Below, piece after piece: positions 1 through 6,974 of a stretch of 15,695 nt of DNA. The notes under the pieces were generated by a model. It made no database searches. It had not been told where the DNA came from and saw nothing but the letters and a program-made list of their open reading frames with translations. This stretch comes from Euryarchaeota archaeon UBA173. GTDB lineage: Archaea > Thermoplasmatota > Poseidoniia > Poseidoniales > Thalassarchaeaceae. The DNA lies in contig DAJH01000003.1 in assembly GCA_002498925.1 (NCBI GenBank), positions 1 to 15,695 of the forward strand, read 5' to 3'. A program made the position numbers and the translations under genes. Position 1 is the first letter of the stretch. Each line of letters opens with the position of its first letter.

Positions 1-228
1 GCTGAGTTCTTCGGCTTCTTCGGCTTCTTCGGAAAGGTGGCCGCTTTCATCGGCCCTCTCCTGTATGCTACTCTCACCGTGATGTACGGTAGCAGGGTTG
101 GCGTTTTCTGCATCTCACTGCTAATCCTAATTGGTGCTTACATGATGAGATGGGTCGACGTAGACGACGGCAGGGCTGCAGCTAGGGCTGAGGATGCTAG
201 AAACCGTGGAATCACTATTGACTCCTAG
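1..228 (+). CDS. MFS transporter, UMF1/Atg22-like (C-terminal fragment)
   Basis: Partial gene, open at the left edge in frame 1; 75 residues are visible and end at a TAG. The start of the fragment reads AEFFGFFGFFGKVAAFIGP, matching the conserved late region of UMF1/Atg22-like major facilitator transporters (EFFG...GK....GP). One hydrophobic segment with a Gly-Pro precedes a second (VFCISLLILIGAYMM), and then a charged cytoplasmic tail follows (WVDVDDGRAAARAEDARNRG). This fits the last two membrane helices of the fold. In this family the region helps form the second six-helix bundle, and substrates are mostly unknown. The gene converges with the next one and its last 14 bases overlap that gene's 3' end. 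The family call is from motif memory and fairly secure; the substrate cannot be stated. Confidence 0.75.
   Translation, partial: AEFFGFFGFFGKVAAFIGPLLYATLTVMYGSRVGVFCISLLILIGAYMMRWVDVDDGRAAARAEDARNRGITIDS
7..33 (+). repeat. Three tandem 9-base units inside the transporter gene
   Basis: Three consecutive copies of TTCTTCGGC (the last ending in A) encode Phe-Phe-Gly three times. Compared from memory with other UMF1-like proteins, this stretch has normal length, so it looks like codon-level convergence inside a conserved helix rather than an expansion. Confidence 0.7.
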
Positions 229-997
229 TTATCCTATCGACCACCAGTGCAGCTTCTAGAAGAAGCAGCATAGGCCCGGCCACCAGGAACATCGAAACAG
301 GGTCAGGAGGGGATATCAATGCCCCAAAGACCAGTCCAGAGAACCAGAGGTTGCCCCTATTATCTGAGATTGAACTTCTCTCTATCAGCTCGCTCCTCAG
401 GAGTATGGAGGCGATCAGAGGGACTTGGAATCCTAGAATCGATGCAAAGTACAGTCCCGTGATGAAGCCAACCCATGACTGCAATTGCCATGTTGTGGCT
501 AGTCCGGCGGATGTAGCATCATTGGATAGGTAGTCAAGAAGGAGCGGCACAAGAACTCCATGAGAGTACGCCGCACCCATTAGTCCAAGGGTGATTGCCA
601 GAATAACCACTAACAAGGTACCAGCAAAGTTTCCCTTACCAGGGTCCCCGGACCTCCTAGATTCTGCAACAATCCTCCTGCCGTTCCAGGTCAAGTCGCA
701 CATCAGAACCAATGCAGAGAGCAATATTCCGAAATTAATTCCAATTCTGAGTTTAAGCAGTATCGCCTCCATGGGGTGGAGAATCACAATCTCTACTCCC
801 TCGGGCCTGTATGAGCTAGACCCCAGGAGCAGCTCTATCGCCTCTCCAGATGCGGGAAATCCTGCTATAAAGCCGATTAATAGGGCCCCTGATAGAACTA
901 ACAACCTCTTCCGTAGGTGACCAACGAGTCCCCTCAACTCTGCACGAGGGATAAGGTCCCCTGAGTCGCCGCCCATGGTCCTCCGAGAGGCTACCAT
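215..997 (-). CDS. tatC: Sec-independent translocase TatC, divergent
   Basis: A 260-residue membrane protein of normal TatC length with about six hydrophobic segments. TatC is the signal-peptide receptor of the twin-arginine pathway, which exports folded proteins across the cytoplasmic membrane. Family marks: LRKRL near residues 28-32 at the start of helix 1, an amphipathic HPMEAILLKLRIG stretch (74-86), FQVPLIASILL (190-200), and SPPDPVS followed by GP...LLE (229-248), the classic last-helix motif. Oddities: the Glu expected just before LRKRL (E15 in E. coli) is His27, and the loop after Trp104 reads NGRRIVAESRR instead of a Phe-x-x-Pro-Gly-type loop. It lies 15 bases behind the DRG GTPase, probably co-transcribed. 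A second ATG at 974-976 has GGAGG just upstream (3-base spacing) and may be the true start, giving 253 residues. No tatA is visible. Family call good; substrate recognition uncertain. Confidence 0.8.
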   Translation of the reverse strand: MVASRRTMGGDSGDLIPRAELRGLVGHLRKRLLVLSGALLIGFIAGFPASGEAIELLLGSSSYRPEGVEIVILHPMEAILLKLRIGINFGILLSALVLMCDLTWNGRRIVAESRRSGDPGKGNFAGTLLVVILAITLGLMGAAYSHGVLVPLLLDYLSNDATSAGLATTWQLQSWVGFITGLYFASILGFQVPLIASILLRSELIERSSISDNRGNLWFSGLVFGALISPPDPVSMFLVAGPMLLLLEAALVVDRITRSQ

Positions 998-1012
998 TGG
1001 TCAATTCATCGC

Positions 1013-2143
1013 TCACGACTTCCTCAGAATTACAGTTAGCACGTCCCCATCATTGAGATGGTGGTCTAGCCCCACTCTCTGCCAGTCAAATTTAGCACTC
1101 GGGCCCTTTACCCTGGCATACCTGAATTTTCTGACGAAGTCCCTATGCAGCTTAACACACACATCCCTGACGGTCGAGGTATCCTTCACTATCAATGGCT
1201 CTATCATATCCGCATCTTGACCCTGGGGCTTTAGGTAAATCGACATGAAGTGGAGGTTATCGAATATGAAGTCCTTCATCTCTTCCACGCCCTCCCCTGT
1301 CTTGGCAGAAACCTCCAGAACTGGCCACTCTTCTGGTAGCATCCCCCTTGTTTTGGAAAGGTCACCTTCTGTTGCTAAGTCGATCTTATTCACTACGACT
1401 ACGGCCCTGTTGTAGATCCTATTGTCTGCGAGGGTATCCACAATGTGGTCATCAGTCACATCAGTCCGCAGTGTGACCGTTGCCGAAACTATGCCGAAAC
1501 TTCTGATGATCTCTTGAATGTCCTCATCAGTCAGATTCGTCTGCTCTACTGTGGATCTGACAACTATTCCCCCCCTATCGGTTCTTGTGATGTACACTTG
1601 TGGCCTTTCCTGATTGAGCCTCATACCAGACATCCAGAGCTCTTTATCCAGAATATCGAAGTGTGAATCTTGGAATGGATCGACCACATATAGCACCATA
1701 TCAGAGCCCCTGATTACATTCAGGATTTCCCTGCCCCTGCCTTTGCCTTCGGAAGCTCCCTTGATCAATCCGGGTAGATCAAGAATCTGTATTTTTGCGC
1801 CTCTGTGGTCCAGTACCCCTGGTATACATGTCAGAGTGGTAAAGGCAAACTCTCCCGTTTCTGAATCGGCTCCAGTCAATTGTGAAATCAAGCTAGACTT
1901 CCCAACGCTTGGGAATCCGACCAAAGATACCGATGCATCTCCAGATTTCTTGACTTCGAAACCATGTCCGCCTCCGCTAGATTTCGCATGTGCCTGTGCC
2001 TTCTCTTTTCGAGCTTTCAAAGCTGCAATCTTGGCCTTCAGTTTTCCAATGTGGGCGTTTGTGGCCTTATTTTTCTGAGTTTTCCCAATCTCCTCTTCAA
2101 GGGACTTGATTTGCTCCTCAATAGTCGCCAAGTTCGTACACAT
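1013..2143 (-). CDS. DRG/Rbg-family GTPase with TGS domain
   Basis: A 376-residue developmentally regulated GTP-binding (DRG) protein, the archaeal/eukaryotic branch of Obg-like translation GTPases; it binds GTP and associates with ribosomes. A charged helical N-terminus (residues 7-55) leads into the G domain: G1 GFPSVGKSS (76-84), G2-region FTTLTCIPG (101-109), G3 DLPGL (122-126) followed by the family-typical IKGASEGKGRG, G4 NKID (252-255), and G5 SAK (279-281). The C-terminal TGS domain covers about 300-374. The ATG at 2143 was chosen over one 33 bases upstream because DRG proteins normally begin a few residues before the TIEEQI helix; the extra residues look non-native. Nothing is missing. 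It is followed 15 bases later by tatC. It is divergent from the 2235 gene across about 90 bases with no obvious TATA box. Confidence 0.93.
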   Translation of the reverse strand: MCTNLATIEEQIKSLEEEIGKTQKNKATNAHIGKLKAKIAALKARKEKAQAHAKSSGGGHGFEVKKSGDASVSLVGFPSVGKSSLISQLTGADSETGEFAFTTLTCIPGVLDHRGAKIQILDLPGLIKGASEGKGRGREILNVIRGSDMVLYVVDPFQDSHFDILDKELWMSGMRLNQERPQVYITRTDRGGIVVRSTVEQTNLTDEDIQEIIRSFGIVSATVTLRTDVTDDHIVDTLADNRIYNRAVVVVNKIDLATEGDLSKTRGMLPEEWPVLEVSAKTGEGVEEMKDFIFDNLHFMSIYLKPQGQDADMIEPLIVKDTSTVRDVCVKLHRDFVRKFRYARVKGPSAKFDWQRVGLDHHLNDGDVLTVILRKS

Positions 2144-2234
2144 CCCGCTTCGTTGTTGTATCCAGCGCAACCACACAAGTTCTTGAATTCGGTGGCGCCA
2201 ACGGGCAAAGGCCCCCCAAGCGAGGGTTCATCCC
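2144..2234. promoter_or_regulatory. Divergent intergenic region, presumed promoters
   Basis: This gap separates the DRG GTPase (minus) from the unknown gene at 2235 (plus), so promoters for both directions should lie here. I see no convincing TATA box about 26 bases before either ATG. The most AT-rich stretch is GAATTCAAGAACTTG near 2179-2195 (read on the minus strand), which would give the GTPase a short leader. The role is inferred from gene orientation only. Confidence 0.3.
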
Positions 2235-2945
2235 ATGCCACCGTTTGGTTGGTACGAGATTGCCATGGTCGATGTCATAATCTCGCTAGTCGATCGAGAA
2301 TCATTAACCGATTTGCTATCAATGCCATTGGGGGAACTGATTTCAGGAATGGAGGGGATGTCAATAAGAGGAATAAGGCCGAGGCAAGTGGATTCACTGC
2401 ACCGGCAATTCGACATAGACTTGGAGGGGGAAGTCCTAGAATGGGCAGATCGAGTCATGGAGATTGATCAAAGCCTAACACTGCCTAATCAAGACCTCAA
2501 GCTAGAGGATAAACTAGATCTCCTCCTCCTCCTTTCCCATTGGTCATCTAAGGGGGAGTGGAGGTGCTGGGATGCTAGATTGTTCTTGTATGTCGAACCT
2601 AGCTCTGGAACCAAGATGCCTGGAACAGGATCCTTCCTGAAACCGGAGGTCTGGAGTAATTTCTCAGAAAATATCGCCAATACCGATAGGACCTCATTCG
2701 TGGAGTCTGTGGTAATCGACTGGATGTCCAGAAGAGAGGAGCTCGGTGAGACTATGAATCCGTCTAAGGACCCTCGAATTTTACCCACTATGGAGTCACA
2801 TCAGGACTCATCCGGCACTCTTTTTGACATTATAGACAACTCAAGAAGGAAAAGCCTCCCTCTGTTGATTGGTAGGGAGTACTTGGATTCATTTTCATGG
2901 TACTTGGGAGACCAGAGTTTATCCGATTTCATCGAGGGTTTATGA
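2235..2945 (+). CDS. Hypothetical protein, coupled to NadM-like gene
   Basis: A 236-residue soluble protein I do not recognise. It has no signal peptide, membrane segment or catalytic motif I can name. It is acidic and Leu/Ser/Trp-rich. The first 70 residues look helical, with a repeated hydrophobic-Gly-Met pattern (LSMPLGELISGMEGMSIRG), then a strongly helical Leu run (DKLDLLLLLSHW, about 92-103), then a region with Trp and aromatic residues that could form a beta-rich domain. The start could be ATG 2235 or the in-frame ATG at 2265; neither has a Shine-Dalgarno sequence. Its TGA overlaps the ATG of the next gene (ATGA at 2942-2945), which suggests translational coupling and a shared role with the nucleotidyltransferase. 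Coding is supported by the long open frame, the coupling and the absence of a better frame; function is unknown. Confidence 0.7.
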   Translation: MPPFGWYEIAMVDVIISLVDRESLTDLLSMPLGELISGMEGMSIRGIRPRQVDSLHRQFDIDLEGEVLEWADRVMEIDQSLTLPNQDLKLEDKLDLLLLLSHWSSKGEWRCWDARLFLYVEPSSGTKMPGTGSFLKPEVWSNFSENIANTDRTSFVESVVIDWMSRREELGETMNPSKDPRILPTMESHQDSSGTLFDIIDNSRRKSLPLLIGREYLDSFSWYLGDQSLSDFIEGL

Positions 2946-3562
2946 TGACGGAATTACAAATTTCACCTCAGCCACCTGAAATTCCACCGGAACCAGGTAT
3001 AGTGATTTTGGGTAGATTTCAGCCCTTTCATATGGGTCACGAGATACTCATCAAATCAGCAGTTGAATGGAGAAATGAGAATAGCTCAGAATCTAAGATA
3101 GTAATAGCCATAGGTTCCTCGAATCGTCCCGAGACTCTCAGGAATCCTTGGTCAGCCGAGGAGCGGAAGGCAATGGTGGAAGCTTGGGCAGGGTCGGACG
3201 AAAAACTCGGAGGTTTCCAGATAGTGGCCATTCCGGATATCGATGACCCCCCAAATTGGGTTTCTCATGCCGAGAAATACCACGGCGCACCAGGCACACT
3301 TTTCACCAGTGACCGAGAAACTGCTGAACTCTACAGAAAGGGGGGCTGGGAAGTCGTCATCACCCATCTCGAACTCAGAGAGAGATACGAGGGATGGAGA
3401 GTCAGGGAGACAGCTAGGATGATGTCCACCATAACTGAAGAGGAAGCCGTAACCGAGGTATTGGGAGCAACCATCCCATTACCTGTAATCGACTACCTGA
3501 TCAGTAATGGTGCACTGAGGAGGCTAGCCTTCCTCGGCGAGGGTGGGGAGCCAGTAGGTTAG
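2942..3562 (+). CDS. NadM-like nucleotidyltransferase, divergent
   Basis: A 206-residue protein of the HxGH adenylyltransferase superfamily, closest to archaeal nicotinamide-nucleotide adenylyltransferase (NadM), which makes NAD from NMN and ATP. The N-terminus has GRFQPFHMGHE (residues 24-34, HxGH = 30-33), then GSSNRPETLRNPWSAEER (58-75), matching the NadM 'GSaqks.T..NPftagER' region, then NWVSHAE (95-101). Two C-terminal motifs differ from the M. jannaschii type as I recall it: SGNP is replaced by SDRE (123-126), and YSGTEIR by YEGWRVR (149-155). The start is ATG 2942 or 2945 (Met-Met); an upstream in-frame ATG at 2897 lies inside the previous gene and is unlikely. An extra Pro-rich leader of about 18 residues precedes the Rossmann strand. 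The fold is secure; NMN specificity is not, so no symbol is given. Confidence 0.8.
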   Translation: MMTELQISPQPPEIPPEPGIVILGRFQPFHMGHEILIKSAVEWRNENSSESKIVIAIGSSNRPETLRNPWSAEERKAMVEAWAGSDEKLGGFQIVAIPDIDDPPNWVSHAEKYHGAPGTLFTSDRETAELYRKGGWEVVITHLELRERYEGWRVRETARMMSTITEEEAVTEVLGATIPLPVIDYLISNGALRRLAFLGEGGEPVG

Positions 3563-5653
3563 TCACCAGACTCCCTCGAAAGTGCAAGAAACTCCACATG
3601 TATTCGAGATAGTACCCGTGAGAAGATAGTCGAAGGCCATGGTGTAGGCAGGCTCAAACTCAGCTATCTGATTGTGTGCCAGTGAGTGATATTCCATCGG
3701 TCCCTGGATGTTTCCACTAGGGACGTCGGGGAACCCCCCATCGAAGTATGCGACTCCAGAGCCTTCTATCGCAGTTGACGAGACATCTATCCCCCAAGGG
3801 TGCCATGCAGATGAGTTCAGATTACTCAGTCCAGCAGTTCGTACGGCCCTATCGGTGCTCAAAACCGTAACTTGGGCGTCGTTCACCGAACTGATGTATA
3901 GGACTTCAAATGGCTGAGTCTTCCCTTCGAAACCTTCCTCGATAAAGGGCAAGTATGACTCCGCATCAGTTGTGTCCCACATTGATTGCATCTGCGCAAT
4001 CAGAACCGCCCTATCGTTTCTCGAGGGATATGCTATTTCGTTTGCGAACAATTCCTCAAACTGGGTGTACTGAGTCGACCTCTCAACCTGATGGGTGAAC
4101 GAAGAGCCACCCACCCAAAGAACCCCTCGATCCATACCTGGAGTGGTGGCAAGCATCGATGGCCCCCTGAGGCCACCAAGGGAGTATCCCATATACCCAA
4201 TGTCCGACACATCAATCAGGTTGGTTCCATTGTGGTGGAACTCTGTAAGATCGGAGCATACTCCCGAGAAAGTTCTGACCATTGCAACATTGTTCATCAT
4301 TGATTGCATCAGCCTCTCTGCCTGGTGCTGGAAGTATTCGACGTTCATCAGTGCAAAGGTCACTGCATCGTAATCGCCATCTGAACTCCATCCCTTGAAG
4401 TCTGTACCTATCATCGGAGTTCCAAATATTTCCCCCCACTCGCGCAGTCCACCACTGACCATTCCATCCCCATTGCCCAGGAATCCATGACCCATGACCG
4501 TGAGTGGCCCAGGGGTACTGGAATTAGCCAGAGATTGTGGTATTGTTATGGTGAAAACCACCTCTCTGTTTTCGACAAATAATGGAGTACCGGACTGATC
4601 TCTTCGGAGTAGTGTCGGTGGAAAATCAGCCTCTACATACTGCGGAGCAGTGAACGTTCCCTTGATCCTCCTGAATGTCATCCCATCATCTCCCCAATTG
4701 TCGTTTACCTCGGTAACATTACAACCAATTCCGTCGTCACCCAGTCTTTCGAGGGCATCGTCACGCATTGTGATTACATCTCCGATAATAGATTCTGTAG
4801 AGGCCGTATGGAACCACCAGGCAGATTGGATTTCTGATCTTTCGAAGCCAACATCGGAAAGTGCTGAGAACATGGGCTCATAGCTGCCCCTTCTAGCCTC
4901 TAAATCGGGATCATTGGTCTCATGGCCTTCTCTCAAAGCGGCAAATGAGGCATGCGACTCTATGGCGTCCCCCGAGTTGTCGATGAGTCCCCTGAAGGCA
5001 ACAGCGTATTGGGCATCATGCTCGAGCCCTCCAACGGTTCTGAGGAAGACGATCGTAGGCTCGTCATCCTGGCTCCTCTCGTCAATCTCGACCCAGTGGG
5101 GGAGAATCTCACCATTGTCCATGTTCAGAAGCACCGAACCATGGTCTTCCGAAATAGACGAGCCAATGCTCAACTGATCTGCAAGAGAGGAAATGTCGGG
5201 AGTCTCCGTGAATGTAGTGAATATCTGAGTCGACGGACTGTGGCCGTCGAAAAGCCCTAGCATGGGAATCTCACTCGGTCCAGCCGATCCAGAAACGGGT
5301 ATCGCCTCTGCAGGTACGTTCAATCGAAAACCCGTATTCGTGCTCGAATCATCTGCAAGATATTTGCTCGATGGGAACGGCATCATACAATGTCCAGGGT
5401 CGAGGCTGTCACAACCCACTGAGTGCGGGATGGATATTGTGATCGGCCCATCGCCATCCGTATCTGTTTCATTTTCCCCCTCCACGGGATCCATGGGGCT
5501 GTCCACCCCGTCCTGAACATCCGAGTCTCCACCACTACCGCTTCCCGTACATCCGGATAGGAGCATCAGTGTAATCATTAGAATGGCAATTTTTCTGTTT
5601 CTCATTTCGATCATTTCATCAACCCACTTTATCATTCTTGATACACTCATCAT
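3563..5653 (-). CDS. Secreted lipoprotein, alpha/beta-hydrolase (lipase/esterase-like)
   Basis: A 696-residue predicted lipoprotein. A hydrophobic signal ends in a lipobox, LLSGC (Cys35), then a Gly/Ser/Asp-rich linker (36-70). The next domain opens with C81...C89 and PFPSSKYLADD..TNTG (92-108), a pattern I recall from bacterial secreted lipases annotated 'virulence-factor lipase N-terminal'. The catalytic half has an oxyanion-type VMGHGFLGNGDG (386-397), a nucleophile elbow GYSLGG (489-494, Ser491), a likely acid Asp592 (SVNDAQV) and a likely base His656 or His660 (EYHSLAH). It probably hydrolyses esters outside the cell, anchored by its lipid; the substrate is unknown. The start overlaps the previous gene's stop (ATGA at 5650-5653), so the two are coupled. 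A shorter start at Met17 (5605) would give a more standard signal peptide. The 3' end abuts the convergent NadM-like stop. Confidence 0.78.
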   Translation of the reverse strand: MMSVSRMIKWVDEMIEMRNRKIAILMITLMLLSGCTGSGSGGDSDVQDGVDSPMDPVEGENETDTDGDGPITISIPHSVGCDSLDPGHCMMPFPSSKYLADDSSTNTGFRLNVPAEAIPVSGSAGPSEIPMLGLFDGHSPSTQIFTTFTETPDISSLADQLSIGSSISEDHGSVLLNMDNGEILPHWVEIDERSQDDEPTIVFLRTVGGLEHDAQYAVAFRGLIDNSGDAIESHASFAALREGHETNDPDLEARRGSYEPMFSALSDVGFERSEIQSAWWFHTASTESIIGDVITMRDDALERLGDDGIGCNVTEVNDNWGDDGMTFRRIKGTFTAPQYVEADFPPTLLRRDQSGTPLFVENREVVFTITIPQSLANSSTPGPLTVMGHGFLGNGDGMVSGGLREWGEIFGTPMIGTDFKGWSSDGDYDAVTFALMNVEYFQHQAERLMQSMMNNVAMVRTFSGVCSDLTEFHHNGTNLIDVSDIGYMGYSLGGLRGPSMLATTPGMDRGVLWVGGSSFTHQVERSTQYTQFEELFANEIAYPSRNDRAVLIAQMQSMWDTTDAESYLPFIEEGFEGKTQPFEVLYISSVNDAQVTVLSTDRAVRTAGLSNLNSSAWHPWGIDVSSTAIEGSGVAYFDGGFPDVPSGNIQGPMEYHSLAHNQIAEFEPAYTMAFDYLLTGTISNTCGVSCTFEGVW

Positions 5654-6945
5654 ACTGTAGAACCATCGGGATTGACGTTACAGTCTTCATTACAGTGCAC
5701 GTCTTCCGGTTGCCCCCCTTCCACGAAAGAAGTGAACCACTCAAGGAAAGAGTGACCTTCCACTTCCAGCTCGTAGAAGCCGCTACCCCCCAGGATTGTA
5801 TGCCCATCACCAGGTGCGATAAAACCAGAGATATCTATCCCGGCCTCTTCTATTTCGTTTTCAGAAATTCTAATTTGTTCATTGTAGTCGAAGGGAGGGT
5901 TGTCTAGAAGTCCGTTGAAGTACCTCATAGTGTTATCATAGGCATTGTCATACCTGGCGAATTTTATTCCTAGATTTTGCATTGCTGGGACAATTACCAA
6001 ATCTGCACTAGATAGATTATTGAAGCTGATAAGCCCATCTAGGGAGAAGTCGGACATGGTCTCATTAATCGACCATAGCGTGTCTAAATCGATTGTTTCC
6101 AAGGAAACTAATCCACCCGTAGCATCATTGAATGCCGAGACACTGGCATCGGGATAGTCCATTGCCGATTTCATGGCATACAGTGTTGCAGGAATGGATC
6201 CAGCACTCGATCCGGTTACGAAAATTTCCTCAGCATTGGGATACAAACTTTTCATCAATTCGAAACCCGACATAGCATTCAGATGTCCACGGTGCTGAAC
6301 CTCTCCATGTTCATATGTCACGTTGTTGTTGCCAACATGAATGTCCCCGCTGCAGTACGGGACAAATATGAATGAGTAATCAACCAATGGATTGTCGTGG
6401 TTAGCGAAGTTGAAGATCCCGCCTGCATTGGAGTTTTCCTGGGTTCCTGAAGACGGGTTATCCCATTCCCCGGTGTCTGTCTTGTATGTCCCACCTGGGA
6501 CTACGCAAGTGAAGTCATTCCAGCACGCCCCCCCTCCTTGGAAGTAAAGTACAACATGGGTCTGTGACGCATCTCTGTGCCAAACTGAGTAGTTGGAACC
6601 ATCAGAGCACTGGCATGGCTTGTCCATTCCTACCTCCGACCATGACGTGGAGTACTGCGATGCGGGAGGGTAAGTGCACGAACCATCGTCATCTGTGGAG
6701 CTTGAATCGTAATTTATTGCCTCCTCATCCGCGCAACCTGGAATCTCAAGATGATCGAAGACGCCATCCCCGTCCGTGTCAAGGTATGAGCAAGAACCGT
6801 CATCAAGGGTCGCCGACTCATCGTAGTTCTGAGCAACATCATCCATACATCCCTGAATTTCTTCGTTAGAAGAGCCAGCGCACCCTGAAAGTAGGACGGA
6901 TAGGGCGATTAGAACGATAGTGGGTACATTGTTGGTATTGGCCAT
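5650..6945 (-). CDS. Secreted lipoprotein, pectinacetylesterase/Notum-like hydrolase
   Basis: A 431-residue predicted lipoprotein: a hydrophobic signal with lipobox LLSGC (Cys22), then two copies of a Cys-Asp-x-x-Ala-x-Asn-Tyr-Asp...Asp-Asp-Gly-Ser-Cys motif (residues 33-54 and 71-92) flanking an acidic DTDGDGVFDHLE that looks calcium-binding. From about residue 100 the pectinacetylesterase family fold follows: FQGGGACW (135-142, oxyanion region), VPYCSGDIHVG (195-205), GSSAGS (245-250, nucleophile Ser247), and GDGHTIL (379-385, probable catalytic His382). The catalytic Asp is probably Asp333 or Asp337. Family members remove acyl groups from polysaccharides or, in Notum, from a lipidated protein; the substrate here is unknown, plausibly marine polysaccharide. 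It is first in a two-gene unit with the lipase-like gene. The TATA box 26 bases before its ATG implies a leaderless mRNA. Confidence 0.85.
   Translation of the reverse strand: MANTNNVPTIVLIALSVLLSGCAGSSNEEIQGCMDDVAQNYDESATLDDGSCSYLDTDGDGVFDHLEIPGCADEEAINYDSSSTDDDGSCTYPPASQYSTSWSEVGMDKPCQCSDGSNYSVWHRDASQTHVVLYFQGGGACWNDFTCVVPGGTYKTDTGEWDNPSSGTQENSNAGGIFNFANHDNPLVDYSFIFVPYCSGDIHVGNNNVTYEHGEVQHRGHLNAMSGFELMKSLYPNAEEIFVTGSSAGSIPATLYAMKSAMDYPDASVSAFNDATGGLVSLETIDLDTLWSINETMSDFSLDGLISFNNLSSADLVIVPAMQNLGIKFARYDNAYDNTMRYFNGLLDNPPFDYNEQIRISENEIEEAGIDISGFIAPGDGHTILGGSGFYELEVEGHSFLEWFTSFVEGGQPEDVHCNEDCNVNPDGSTV
6670..6849 (-). repeat. Two Cys/NYD/DDGSC protein repeats in the esterase N-terminus
   Basis: Two 22-residue copies (coded at 6784-6849 and 6670-6735) share Gly-Cys-x-Asp, Ala-x-Asn-Tyr-Asp and Asp-Asp-Gly-Ser-Cys-x-Tyr. 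An Asp-rich DTDGDG segment lies between them. The paired Cys residues probably form disulfides outside the cell. Such repeats are familiar from surface proteins of marine archaea and Bacteroidetes (recalled, not searched). Confidence 0.75.
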
Positions 6946-6967
6946 GACACGTATGATGGAGCCTTGG

Positions 6968-6974
6968 ATATAAA
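6968..6974 (-). promoter_or_regulatory. TATA box for the secreted esterase operon (leaderless)
   Basis: On the minus strand TTTATAT is centred 26 bases before the A of the esterase ATG (6945). This is the spacing expected in archaea when transcription starts at the ATG itself. It sits in an AT-rich patch (GAATATAGTTTATAT) between the Rieske stop codon (6975-6977) and the esterase start, and no Shine-Dalgarno sequence precedes the ATG. It separates the two esterases from the genes upstream. Confidence 0.7.

Noticed and set aside
1614..2078. Plus-strand open frame of 154 codons opposite the DRG GTPase
   Set aside because: Fully antisense to a conserved gene with intact G motifs; low-complexity Ser/Pro/Phe-rich translation is typical of a shadow frame.
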